From: Oscillospiraceae bacterium | GTDB lineage: Bacteria; Bacillota_A; Clostridia; Oscillospirales; CAG-272 | Direction: 5' to 3' | Assembly: GCA_015064425.1 (NCBI GenBank) | Contig: SVSF01000075.1 | Span: 1-8,703, forward strand | Length of the DNA stretch: 8,703 bases | Shown here: one piece after another, positions 1 to 6,058 of the stretch | How positions within the stretch are numbered: the first letter of the stretch is position 1 | How the letters are laid out: every line of letters starts with the position of its first letter | Notes under the pieces: model-generated | Told to the model about the DNA's origin: nothing | Databases searched by the model: none | Seen by the model: only the letters and a program-made list of their open reading frames with translations | Program-made: the position numbers and the translations under genes

Positions 1-160
1 AACGTACGTAAGGATCTTTTTCGGCTTCTTCCTTGGCAAACCGCTCAGCGTCATGCACACATGTTGTCAAATATATACTGTCTTTAAGTTTGGGATCGTT
101 AAGGTATTCTTCTACCTTGCCTTTTCCTGCGACGGGATTGATTATATGTATCTCTCTCAT
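1..160 (-). CDS. Diacylglycerol-kinase-like lipid kinase, N-terminal fragment (cut by window edge)
   Basis: Only the first 53 residues are present; the rest lies beyond the left edge. The protein begins MREIHIINPVAGKGKVEEYL, and NPVAGKG at residues 8-14 matches the NPxxGxG nucleotide-binding motif that opens the diacylglycerol kinase catalytic domain (DagK/YegS/BmrU family). A TT...H..A pattern follows at about residues 33-39, as is usual there. The GGDGT motif that would confirm the family would come next and is not in the window. Family members phosphorylate diacylglycerol or related lipids at the inner membrane face with ATP. The ATG is set by GGAG (166-169 on this strand) 5 nt upstream. 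It follows the ruvX terminator and seems to have its own promoter. The family is fairly sure; the substrate is unknown. Confidence 0.8.
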   Translation of the reverse strand, partial: MREIHIINPVAGKGKVEEYLNDPKLKDSIYLTTCVHDAERFAKEEAEKDPYVR

Positions 161-187
161 AATTTCTCCGTTTATTTTTTCTTAAGA

Positions 188-208
188 ACAAGTTTACAAT
201 AAACTTGT
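188..208. repeat. Perfect 9-bp inverted repeat, possible operator of the lipid kinase gene
   Basis: ACAAGTTTA (188-196) and TAAACTTGT (200-208) are exact reverse complements around a 3-nt CAA spacer. The repeat lies upstream of the lipid kinase start and covers the proposed -10 element and the adjoining part of the spacer. It has no T-run on either side, so a terminator is unlikely. A repressor operator is the simplest reading, but this is inference and the motif is not one I recognise. Confidence 0.4.
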
Positions 209-219
209 CATTAAATCAA
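191..219 (-). promoter_or_regulatory. Putative sigma-A promoter for the lipid kinase gene
   Basis: On the minus strand TTGATT (214-219) is followed after exactly 17 bp by TAAACT (191-196). The -35 matches 4 of 6 and the -10 matches 4 of 6 consensus bases. It sits about 30 bp upstream of the start codon and after the ruvX terminator, where a promoter is needed. The -10 falls inside the 9-bp palindrome. Confidence 0.45.
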
Positions 220-230
220 GTGTTTTGCCG

Positions 231-265
231 AAAAATAAAGCAAAAGCAGCTTTTACGCTGCTTTT
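231..265 (-). terminator. Rho-independent terminator of the PfkB-ruvX operon
   Basis: AAAAGCAGC (242-250) pairs perfectly with GCTGCTTTT (257-265) around a 6-nt loop. Read on the minus strand the stem is followed by a T-rich tail (GCTTTATTTTT, to 231). The upstream arm overlaps two bases of the ruvX stop codon (264-266), so termination follows directly on the end of the gene. Confidence 0.8.
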
Positions 266-686
266 ACTTATGTGAATCAAGATAATTCTGGAGTATTATT
301 TGCGCCGAAAGAGTATCGACTACTGCCTTGCGCTTAGCACCGCGGGTGTTCGTCTCGTTAAGATACTGGTGAGCCGCCATTGTGGTACAACGCTCGTCGA
401 AAAGAACTACTTCAAGTCCGGTATGCTCTGAAAGTCTTTCCGCAAAAGCTTTCACTTTTTCTGATTTTTCTCCGAGTGTGCCGTTCATATTTACCGGATG
501 CCCCATAACTATGAGCTTTACGGAATTTTCTTCCGCTATTACGCGTATATCCTCCGCAAGATTGTTGAGTCCTGTGACTTTCAGCGTCTTAAGACCGTTG
601 GCAAGAAATCCCAAAGAGTCGGATATTGCTATGCCGCATCGGGATTCACCGAAATCAACTCCTAAAATTTTTCCTTTTGAAGACAT
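264..686 (-). CDS. ruvX: YqgF/RuvX family RNase H-fold nuclease
   Basis: The 140-residue product is full length for the YqgF/RuvX family, which has an RNase H fold. Family members are annotated as putative Holliday junction resolvases and, in E. coli, are linked to processing of the 16S rRNA precursor 5' end. The first acidic site is in GVDFGESRCGIA (Asp11). MGHPVNMNGTLG (61-72) matches the family G-x-P-x-NMdG motif. DERCTTMAA (98-106) holds the second acidic cluster, and VDTLSAQIILQNYL near the C-terminus carries the last Asp (124). All catalytic acids expected are present. The gene starts 3 nt after the PfkB stop with AAAGGA upstream, so the two are cotranscribed. A hairpin terminator follows at once. 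RuvX is commonly beside alaS or DUF1292 genes in Firmicutes, so this neighbourhood is less usual. Confidence 0.93.
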   Translation of the reverse strand: MSSKGKILGVDFGESRCGIAISDSLGFLANGLKTLKVTGLNNLAEDIRVIAEENSVKLIVMGHPVNMNGTLGEKSEKVKAFAERLSEHTGLEVVLFDERCTTMAAHQYLNETNTRGAKRKAVVDTLSAQIILQNYLDSHK

Positions 687-689
687 ATG

Positions 690-1628
690 TTATTGATCCT
701 TTAAAAGCTGTTTTTCTTCGATAAGCGCATCCATCTCCGTCTCGGTTGGAATGGACGAATACTGACCATCTCTTGAAGCGGTAAGGGAGTACGCTACATG
801 TGCATATTCAATAGCCCTTCTGATATCTCCGTTTGAGAGATATTCTTTTACAAAGGCTCCGTCAAATGCATCGTCTGCCGATGAAGCATCGATCGTATAT
901 CCGTCGTAAGGGGCGATTATTTTATAATACTTGCCGTCATAATGGAAAGTGCCTCGATCCTGGAGCTTGATCACAAAATGATCTGCTTTTACCTTGGAGG
1001 AAAGCGCTATTGCAGCCTTGAGACATTTTTCAAAATCCTGAGGATATATTCCTGTAAGATCGTATACGGTGTTTTCATTTGCAATGACTACCTCGGCTCT
1101 TTCAAGCTCCGAAAAAGGAAAGGAGCTTTTGATACCGTTTATATTTATGAAGATCTTTGAACCGCATTGACGTGCAAAAAAAGCAGAAGATATAAGTGCA
1201 GAAACCGGGATATCGGATCTGAAGTATACTCCGTCCGGATAGCAGGTAAAAGCTTCTTCTATGTCTTTGGAGTTCAAAGCTTCGTTTGCTCCTTTATAAA
1301 GAAGTCTTCTCTGTATGCCGTTGCTCTCCTTGAGGCAGAGCTCAAATCCGGTTTTAAGTGTTTTGTCGGTTTTGATAAATCTGGTGTCTACTCCAATGTC
1401 ATTAAAGAAAGAGAGCAAACGCTGACCGTTGAGATCCCCTCCGAGTCTTGTGGCGTAAACAACGTCGGCACCGAGCTTGTTTAATGCTACAAGAACCCCC
1501 GTTCCGTTTCCGCCTGCCATAAAATCAAACTGACGGGCCTGTGCCGTCTGTCCCGGGCCGGGAAGGGTCCCTGCAGACATATTGAGATTCATATTAGTAT
1601 TGCCTATTACCAATACACGCTTTTTCAA
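690..1628 (-). CDS. PfkB/ribokinase-family protein with degenerate active-site motifs
   Basis: From a TTG start the product has 312 residues, normal for PfkB-family sugar and nucleoside kinases. The Rossmann start is VLVIGNTNMNLNM (5-17), followed by LPGPGQT and the PfkB signature 1 region AGGNGTGVLVALNKLGAD (38-55). Signature 2 is at 247-258, DASSADDAFDGA. Three usual positions are altered. The substrate-contacting Asp of N-x-D near residue 14 is Asn. The NxxE motif reads NENT (184-187). The G-A-G before the catalytic base reads S-A-D, though the base Asp253 is kept. The fold is clear but the substrate is not; it may have an unusual substrate or weak activity. The TTG is preferred to an ATG 45 nt upstream because GGAGGT lies 7 nt before it, and the ATG would sit only about 6 nt from the predicted transcript start with no ribosome site. 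It forms an operon with ruvX. Confidence 0.82.
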   Translation of the reverse strand: MKKRVLVIGNTNMNLNMSAGTLPGPGQTAQARQFDFMAGGNGTGVLVALNKLGADVVYATRLGGDLNGQRLLSFFNDIGVDTRFIKTDKTLKTGFELCLKESNGIQRRLLYKGANEALNSKDIEEAFTCYPDGVYFRSDIPVSALISSAFFARQCGSKIFININGIKSSFPFSELERAEVVIANENTVYDLTGIYPQDFEKCLKAAIALSSKVKADHFVIKLQDRGTFHYDGKYYKIIAPYDGYTIDASSADDAFDGAFVKEYLSNGDIRRAIEYAHVAYSLTASRDGQYSSIPTETEMDALIEEKQLLKDQ

Positions 1629-1635
1629 ATTTCTT

Positions 1636-1641
1636 ACCTCC
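1636..1641 (-). promoter_or_regulatory. Ribosome binding site that fixes a TTG start
   Basis: On the minus strand GGAGGT lies 7 nt upstream of the TTG at 1626-1628. No comparable site precedes the in-frame ATG at 1671-1673, so translation most likely begins at TTG. Confidence 0.75.
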
Positions 1642-1685
1642 GATAAAAGTGTGGAGTGTATGCATTTTGACAAATATCCAAAATA

Positions 1686-1714
1686 ATTATATCACGTAAA
1701 TGTAAATTAATCAA
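1686..1714 (-). promoter_or_regulatory. Sigma-A promoter of the PfkB-ruvX operon with extended -10
   Basis: On the minus strand TTGATT (1709-1714) is followed after 17 bp by TATAAT (1686-1691), a perfect -10. It is preceded by TGA, which gives the extended TGnTATAAT form. Transcription should begin near 1679, giving a leader of about 50 nt. Confidence 0.75.
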
Positions 1715-1722
1715 CAAATTTA

Positions 1723-1751
1723 TTGACTTTATACTTCAATAAAGCTATAAT
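1723..1751 (+). promoter_or_regulatory. Sigma-A promoter of the lipoprotein-cysteine desulfurase operon
   Basis: TTGACT (1723-1728) and a perfect TATAAT (1746-1751) are separated by exactly 17 bp. Transcription should start near 1758, leaving a very short leader of about 17 nt. Its -35 is 8 bp from the -35 of the divergent PfkB promoter. Confidence 0.8.
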
Positions 1752-1761
1752 TAATCAAGTT

Positions 1762-1766
1762 GGGAG
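1762..1766 (+). promoter_or_regulatory. Ribosome binding site that fixes the lipoprotein TTG start
   Basis: GGGAG at 1762-1766, within GGGAGTGAT, lies 8 nt before TTG at 1775-1777. The alternative in-frame TTG at 1760 would fall at the predicted transcript start and so lacks a leader. Confidence 0.65.
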
Positions 1767-1774
1767 TGATTTTT

Positions 1775-2311
1775 TTGAAAAAGTTATTAATTTTTGCCCT
1801 TGTGGCTGTTATGCTATTGTGCTCTGCATGTTCTGACAAGGAGGGTGCGGCACCTATGGGAATGAAGGCTTTGTCTGACGAAAAAGACGAGTACTATCTC
1901 TATATACCTGAGGATTGGAATATTGATACCAGTATGGGTATCGATGCGGCTTACTGTCAGGATACTACATATGGAAATGACTTTGCCAATATAAGCTTTA
2001 TCGGTTTCAGCGGATATACGAACAACGAGGATTTCTGGAAGGATAATCTTACCGGTATAAGTGAGACATATAAGGATATAGCATTTGAAATAGAGGCTGA
2101 GCAGACTCTTATAGGAGAGCAGGCTGCTCTCAGATACGTCTATACAGCAAGTGTTGCCGGGGTAAAGTACAAATTTATGCAGGCGGCGATCTATAACGGT
2201 GGATATGTGTATCTTTTCACCTATACTGCGCTTGAAGAGTATTACGATGACCACTATGGCGACTCCTCAAAAGATATTAATATGATACTTGATAATTTGG
2301 AGTTTAAATAA
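1775..2311 (+). CDS. PsbP-like predicted lipoprotein
   Basis: The product has 178 residues from a TTG start. It opens with MKK, a hydrophobic stretch LLIFALVAVMLL (4-15) and CSAC, so Cys19 is the likely lipidated residue. The lipobox is imperfect because the -3 position is Cys instead of Leu. The mature part reads like the PsbP/Mog1-like domain of small clostridial lipoproteins: YYLYIPEDWNID (40-51), a central GEQAALRYVYTAS strand region (114-126), then VYLFTYTALEEYYDDH and a closing ILDNLEF. Such proteins are anchored on the outer face of the membrane and their function is mostly unknown. It is first in an operon with a cysteine desulfurase, 10 nt upstream; the link between the two is not obvious. 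The family call is by pattern and could be revised to plain hypothetical lipoprotein. Confidence 0.7.
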   Translation: MKKLLIFALVAVMLLCSACSDKEGAAPMGMKALSDEKDEYYLYIPEDWNIDTSMGIDAAYCQDTTYGNDFANISFIGFSGYTNNEDFWKDNLTGISETYKDIAFEIEAEQTLIGEQAALRYVYTASVAGVKYKFMQAAIYNGGYVYLFTYTALEEYYDDHYGDSSKDINMILDNLEFK

Positions 2312-2321
2312 TTTAGATAAT

Positions 2322-3464
2322 ATGGTATATTTTGATAACAGTGCAACGACAAGGCCGTCGCAGCAGGTCATCTGCGCGATGGCTTCTGCTTTAAGTGAAA
2401 ATTTCGGAAATCCTTCTTCTCTTCATGGCCTGGGACAGGAATGCAAAAGCACAATGAACATCGCAAAGGAGACCATTCTTTCGGCTTTGGGAGACAGGAG
2501 TCCGTTGGCTTCCAAGTTGATAGTCTGCGGAAGCGGAACAGAAGCGAATAACCTTGCAATTCTCGGTACCGCGTATGCAAAAGAAAAGAACAGAGGAAAA
2601 CGCTTTATCACTACAGACAGCGAACATCCTTCTGTGTTACGGTGTTTTGAAAAACTCGGCAGGGAAGGCTACGACGTGGTATATCTCAGCACCAAGGGCG
2701 GTGTGATAGATATGGAAGAATTCTCTTCTTCTCTTACACCGAATACCGTGTTCGTATCTGTTATGTTGGTGAATAATGAGACGGGAGCTGAATATCCCGT
2801 TAAGGAGATATTTGATCTTGTAAAGAAAAAGGTTCCCGAAGCGGTGACACATACGGATGCTACCCAAGGCTTTTTGAAAACCGGTTTTTCTCTTGCTGAG
2901 GTACGGGCGGATCTTGTTACTGTGAGTGCTCATAAGATACACGGCCCAAAGGGCATTGGTGCTCTTTATGTTTCTCCCGATATCATCAGGGCGAAAAAGC
3001 TTTCTCCCGTGGTTTTCGGGGGCGGCCAGGAAAACGGATTTCGCTCCGGAACGGAAAATACCGCATCTCTCATAGGATTTGCAGAGGCATGCCGACACAG
3101 ACCCGATACGGGGAAAATAGCAAAATTGAGGGAGTATATTATTTCATCCTTACCCGAGGAGGTAAAGGTAAATGCTCCGTTGAAAAAAACAGCTCCGCAT
3201 ATATTGAACATAATGCTTCCGAAAATAAAGAGCCAAGTGGCACTCAACTTTTTCTCATCAAGGGATATCTATCTGTCCAGCGGAAGCGCATGCTCATCTC
3301 ACAGTGCTCAGGTGAGCTATGTGCTTACAGCTTTCGGAATAAGCCGTAAGGATGCTGATTTTTGCTTGAGAATAAGCCTCTGCGAAGAAAACACCGTCGA
3401 AGAAGCGGACACTTTCATTTCTGTTCTTAAGGATGCTCTCGGAAGCCTTATCAGAGCGAGATAA
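2322..3464 (+). CDS. Cysteine desulfurase, NifS/IscS group
   Basis: This pyridoxal-phosphate enzyme takes sulfur from L-cysteine, yielding alanine and a persulfide for Fe-S cluster or thio-tRNA synthesis in the cytoplasm. The 380-residue length fits the family. It begins MVYFDNSATTRPS, a typical N-terminus. Other motifs are GSGTEANNLAI (70-80), SEHPSV with His102, NNETG (151-155), HTDATQ with Asp179, SAHKIHGPKG with the PLP lysine Lys205, and RSGTEN (241-246). The catalytic cysteine is Cys324 in SSGSACSS. All essential residues are present. The start at 2322 is chosen because the family begins there; its ribosome site is weak, with GGAG 19 nt upstream, so translation may depend on reading through from the lipoprotein gene. 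No IscU, ThiI or MnmA gene is adjacent, so its sulfur acceptor cannot be told from context. Confidence 0.92.
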   Translation: MVYFDNSATTRPSQQVICAMASALSENFGNPSSLHGLGQECKSTMNIAKETILSALGDRSPLASKLIVCGSGTEANNLAILGTAYAKEKNRGKRFITTDSEHPSVLRCFEKLGREGYDVVYLSTKGGVIDMEEFSSSLTPNTVFVSVMLVNNETGAEYPVKEIFDLVKKKVPEAVTHTDATQGFLKTGFSLAEVRADLVTVSAHKIHGPKGIGALYVSPDIIRAKKLSPVVFGGGQENGFRSGTENTASLIGFAEACRHRPDTGKIAKLREYIISSLPEEVKVNAPLKKTAPHILNIMLPKIKSQVALNFFSSRDIYLSSGSACSSHSAQVSYVLTAFGISRKDADFCLRISLCEENTVEEADTFISVLKDALGSLIRAR

Positions 3465-3481
3465 ATCGAATATCGTACAAT

Positions 3482-3509
3482 AGAAAAACACGTTTGCGCG
3501 TGTTTTTCT
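3482..3509 (+). terminator. Rho-independent terminator after cysteine desulfurase
   Basis: AGAAAAACACG (3482-3492) pairs perfectly over 11 bp with CGTGTTTTTCT (3499-3509) around the loop TTTGCG. The 3' arm supplies the T-run. It begins 17 nt after the stop codon and directly precedes the murD promoter. Confidence 0.85.
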
Positions 3510-3519
3510 TTGCTTTGGG

Positions 3520-3548
3520 TTGATAATTTCTTCACTCGGGTATATAAT
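3520..3548 (+). promoter_or_regulatory. Sigma-A promoter of murD
   Basis: TTGATA (3520-3525) and a perfect TATAAT (3543-3548) are 17 bp apart. Transcription should start near 3555, about 40 nt before the murD ATG. This rules out the in-frame upstream start at 3510. Confidence 0.78.
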
Positions 3549-3593
3549 GTAATAGCAGACGGAAAGGGCTTCCGTCGGATTGGAGAATTTGGA

Positions 3594-4940
3594 ATGAATA
3601 TAAGCGATCTCAAGGGTAAAAGAGTTACGGTATGCGGCATAGGAATATCAAATCTGCCTCTTATATATTTTTTACTGTCCAAAGGTGCCACTGTTTCCGC
3701 AAGAGACAGAAAGAGCAGAGACAAGATGGAAGATACCGCAAAAGAACTTGAAGAGAAGGGCGTGAAGCTTATTCTCGGAGAGGATTATCTTGAGGACATA
3801 AACGAGGAGATAATATTCAGATCTCCCGGTATAAGGTACGATAAACCTCAGCTTTGTAAAGCGGTGGAAAACGGAGCTTTACTTACCTCAGAAATGCAGC
3901 TCTTTTTTGAGCTTTGCCCTGCCGCTATTATCGGCATAACGGGAAGCGACGGAAAGACCACGACTACCACTTTGATATCAAAGCTTATTGAGATGCAGTA
4001 CGGAAAAGTTTATGTTGGAGGTAATATCGGCAGACCGCTTTTGCCTCTTGTCGAGGAGATGGGAAAGGATGACTACGCGGTCGTGGAGCTTTCGAGTTTT
4101 CAGCTTCATACAATGACTCTTTCTCCGAAGATCTCCGTAGTCACGAATATATCTCCCAACCATCTTGATTACCACAAGGATATGGAAGAATATATAGACG
4201 CAAAAAAGAATATTTTTTTAAATCCCGGGAATGAAAGACTCGTTATAAATGCGAAAAACGCTGTGACTGCAAAGTTTGCCGACTTTGCTCGCGACGGAGC
4301 AGAGACGGTTCCTTTTTTGTCAGAAGAGGGCGTATATGAAAAAGATGGCACTATCTTTTACGGAGATGATGCTGTGCTTGAAACAAAGGATATCCTTATA
4401 CCCGGACGTCATAACGTTGAAAATTATATGGCGGCTGTCGGAGCACTTTACGGAATAGTGGACAAGAAGAATTTTGTCGAACTTGCAAAGACTTTCGGAG
4501 GAGTGGAACACCGAATTGAACTGATCAGAGAGCTTGACGGAGTAAAATATTACAACAGTTCCATAGACTCCAGTCCCAGCAGGACCGCAGCGGCGCTTAA
4601 TTCCTTCGGCAGTAAGCTTATAGTTATTTGCGGAGGTTACGATAAACAGATACCATTTGAGCCTCTTGCGGATGTCCTTTGTAAAAAAGCTAAGGTCGTT
4701 GTTCTGACAGGAGCGACTGCGGGAAAGATAAAAGCTGCACTTTTGGCTCATCCCGATTTCCCCTCTTCTGGAATTTGTGTGATCGAGGAAAGTGACTTTA
4801 CAAAAGCGGTAAACGCAGCTCAAAAAGCGGCGGTTAGCGGTGATACGGTAATACTTTCTCCTGCCTGCGCCAGCTTTGACGCTTTTCCGAATTTCGAAGT
4901 CAGAGGCAGAAGATTCAAAGAAATAGTTTTAGGATTTTAA
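3594..4940 (+). CDS. murD: UDP-N-acetylmuramoyl-L-alanine--D-glutamate ligase
   Basis: MurD adds D-glutamate to UDP-MurNAc-L-Ala with ATP, a cytoplasmic step of peptidoglycan precursor synthesis. The 448 residues match the family length. An N-terminal Rossmann segment VTVCGIGISNLPL (11-23) binds the UDP substrate. The Mur-ligase P-loop is GITGSDGKTTTT (114-125), with ELSSFQL (165-171) and NISPNHLDYH (185-194) following. Lys204 in YIDAKKNIF fits the carbamylated lysine, and HNVENYMAA (273-281) and GGVEHRIEL are typical. The C-terminal domain has YNSSIDSSPSRTAA, GGYDKQIPFEPL and LSPACASFDAFPNFEVRG (421-438). The start has GGAG 8 nt upstream. The gene stands alone, with its own promoter and terminator, instead of in a division-cell-wall cluster. 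Confidence 0.95.
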   Translation: MNISDLKGKRVTVCGIGISNLPLIYFLLSKGATVSARDRKSRDKMEDTAKELEEKGVKLILGEDYLEDINEEIIFRSPGIRYDKPQLCKAVENGALLTSEMQLFFELCPAAIIGITGSDGKTTTTTLISKLIEMQYGKVYVGGNIGRPLLPLVEEMGKDDYAVVELSSFQLHTMTLSPKISVVTNISPNHLDYHKDMEEYIDAKKNIFLNPGNERLVINAKNAVTAKFADFARDGAETVPFLSEEGVYEKDGTIFYGDDAVLETKDILIPGRHNVENYMAAVGALYGIVDKKNFVELAKTFGGVEHRIELIRELDGVKYYNSSIDSSPSRTAAALNSFGSKLIVICGGYDKQIPFEPLADVLCKKAKVVVLTGATAGKIKAALLAHPDFPSSGICVIEESDFTKAVNAAQKAAVSGDTVILSPACASFDAFPNFEVRGRRFKEIVLGF

Positions 4941-4971
4941 AAACCTTGCGTGCAAGGTTTTTAAAATTTTT
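4934..4971 (+). terminator. Rho-independent terminator of murD, overlapping the stop codon
   Basis: Positions 4934-4949 and 4952-4967 are perfect 16-bp inverted repeats (core CCTTGC and GCAAGG) joined by GT, so the real loop is at least CGTG. A T-run ends at 4971. The murD TAA (4938-4940) lies inside the upstream arm. The A/T-flanked stem could also work on the other strand, but no gene there needs it. Confidence 0.85.
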
Positions 4972-5086
4972 GTGAATTTTTCGATGTAAAAACAGAAAGT
5001 AGAAACGTAAGTGCAAGTTAATTTCGAAAAATGGAAAAAAATACGAAAAAAAGCATATAATTCACTATAAATTTTGGCTCGAAATA

Positions 5087-5115
5087 TGGACTTTTGAGAA
5101 ATAATGTAGTATAAT
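5087..5115 (+). promoter_or_regulatory. Putative promoter of the hydrogenase-associated operon
   Basis: A perfect TATAAT (5110-5115) follows TGGACT (5087-5092, 4 of 6 matches) by 17 bp. Predicted transcription from about 5122 leaves a leader near 50 nt. GGGGGT (5157-5162) then lies 9 nt before the first gene. The region 4972-5171 is very A/T-rich and holds other TATAAT hexamers (5056-5061, 5124-5129) without good -35 partners. I saw no riboswitch and no clear Rex-type operator in it. Confidence 0.55.
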
Positions 5116-5171
5116 TAAACAGATATAATTAGTTATGATTATATTTAATATAAATAGGGGGTAGCCTAAAA

Positions 5172-5669
5172 ATGAAAAAGAAGTTAACAACAGTTCCGTT
5201 CCAAGGTACGGAAGAGCAGAAGGCGAAGCTTGATGCTGTTATTGAAAAGTATCGCGGAACACAGGGAGCAATGATGCCCGTTCTTCAGCAGGCACAGGAC
5301 ATTTACGGATATCTTCCGATCGAAGTTCAGAAGATGGTCGCAGAAGGAATGGACGTTTCTCTTGAAGAAATCTACGGTATCGTTTCGTTCTACTCACAGT
5401 TTGCACTTAACCCCAAGGGAAAGTATGCAGTTGCAGTATGTCTTGGAACCGCATGCTACGTAAGAGGATCGCAGGCTGTATTTGACAAGGTATGTGAGGA
5501 CCTCGGTATCGGCGGCGGAGATGTTACGCTTGACGGTAAATTTTCCGTTGAAGCTACACGTTGCGTAGGTTGTTGCGGTCTCGCACCTGTAATGACCATA
5601 AACGAAGACGTTTACGGTAAGATCACAGCTGACGATGTACCCGGTATTCTTGCAAAGTATAAAGCCTAA
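5172..5669 (+). CDS. NuoE/HydC-like [2Fe-2S] subunit (24 kDa NADH dehydrogenase family)
   Basis: The 165-residue product is a complete member of the thioredoxin-like [2Fe-2S] family that includes NuoE, HydC and HndA. These subunits partner NuoF-type flavoproteins in NADH-linked electron transfer, including electron-bifurcating [FeFe] hydrogenases. An N-terminal helical part contains MMPVLQQAQDIYGYLP (34-49) and EIYGIVSFYSQF (66-77). The cluster ligands are Cys90 and Cys95 in CLGTAC, and Cys131 and Cys135 in CVGCCGLAP, giving the expected C-x4-C and C-x3-C spacing. Two further cysteines (108, 134) are not expected ligands. It opens the hydrogenase-associated operon with a strong ribosome site. 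No NuoF or HydA gene is in the window, so the partner must lie elsewhere or downstream; whether it is a HydC or a free regulatory form is not decided. Confidence 0.9.
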   Translation: MKKKLTTVPFQGTEEQKAKLDAVIEKYRGTQGAMMPVLQQAQDIYGYLPIEVQKMVAEGMDVSLEEIYGIVSFYSQFALNPKGKYAVAVCLGTACYVRGSQAVFDKVCEDLGIGGGDVTLDGKFSVEATRCVGCCGLAPVMTINEDVYGKITADDVPGILAKYKA

Positions 5670-5698
5670 AGCTGTTTTTACGGAGGAACAAAAATCAT

Positions 5699-6058
5699 AT
5701 GAAAATCGGCACTATTGCAGAGCTACTCAACGCTAAAGTTCTTTGCGGTGAGAACAAGCTTGGGACACATGTATATTCGGCCTGCGGTGCGGACATGATG
5801 AGTGACGTACTTGCTTTTGTGAAGGATCAGGCTGTACTTCTTACGGGACTTGTTAACCCGCAGGTGGTACGTACTGCCGAAATGATGGACATGCGCTGTA
5901 TAGTGTTTGTCCGCGGTAAAACTCCGTCGGAAGAAATAGTCAGACTTGCTGATGAAGCAGGTATAGTACTGCTTGGCTCAGAGGAGCGTATGTATGTAGC
6001 ATGCGGAAAGCTATACTCCGCCGGGCTTGTAGGAGGGAAACTTGCCGATCATGAATGA
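5699..6058 (+). CDS. DRTGG-type small protein, first of two
   Basis: The 119-residue protein belongs, by its pattern, to the DRTGG-domain-like proteins found in clostridial hydrogenase clusters. It starts MKIGTIAELLNAKVLCG, then has VYSACGADMMSDVLAF (25-40), VLLTGLVNPQVVRTAEMMDM (46-65), IVFVRGKTP (68-76) and MYVACGKLYSAGL (98-110). The DRTGG fold also occurs beside CBS domains and in phosphotransacetylase-type proteins and is thought to bind ligands. No catalytic motif is visible, and the molecular role here is unknown. GGAGG lies 12 nt upstream of the ATG, slightly far. It follows the NuoE-like gene by 29 nt and overlaps the start of the ATPase gene, suggesting coupled translation. A regulatory or partner role to the HydS-like protein is inferred from context only. 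Confidence 0.8.
   Translation: MKIGTIAELLNAKVLCGENKLGTHVYSACGADMMSDVLAFVKDQAVLLTGLVNPQVVRTAEMMDMRCIVFVRGKTPSEEIVRLADEAGIVLLGSEERMYVACGKLYSAGLVGGKLADHE
6031..6037 (+). promoter_or_regulatory. Ribosome binding site bearing on the ATPase start
   Basis: AGGAGGG lies inside the end of the upstream gene. From its GGAGG core (6032-6036) the distance is 5 nt to TTG at 6042 but 14 nt to ATG at 6051. Spacing favours TTG and codon preference favours ATG, so the start is not settled. Confidence 0.5.

Noticed and set aside
2..9. ACGTACGT palindrome at the left edge
   Set aside because: It lies within the lipid kinase coding sequence (YVR codons) and is too short to mean anything alone.
2289..2321. TTG start of the cysteine desulfurase at 2289
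   Set aside because: The extra residues do not belong to the family, whose N-terminus is MVYFDNSATT; the TTG also lacks a ribosome site.
3510..3593. Upstream in-frame extension of murD starting at 3510
   Set aside because: It starts inside the previous terminator region and before the murD promoter; MurD homology and a well-spaced GGAG begin at 3594.
3317..3724. 135-residue minus-strand frame across the desulfurase-murD junction
   Set aside because: It runs through a terminator and a promoter, overlaps two real genes and has no family features.
4320..4823. 167-residue open frame on the minus strand inside murD
   Set aside because: It is antisense to a well-supported gene, has no recognisable motif and is a shadow of murD codon use.
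5123..5144. AT-only inverted repeat ATATAAT / ATTATAT with an 8-nt gap
   Set aside because: Seven A/T pairs in a very A/T-rich leader are expected by chance.
4972..5171. Rex operator or riboswitch before the hydrogenase-associated operon
   Set aside because: I searched by eye for TTGTTAA-type inverted repeats and compact leader structures and found none convincing; the region is simply A/T-rich.
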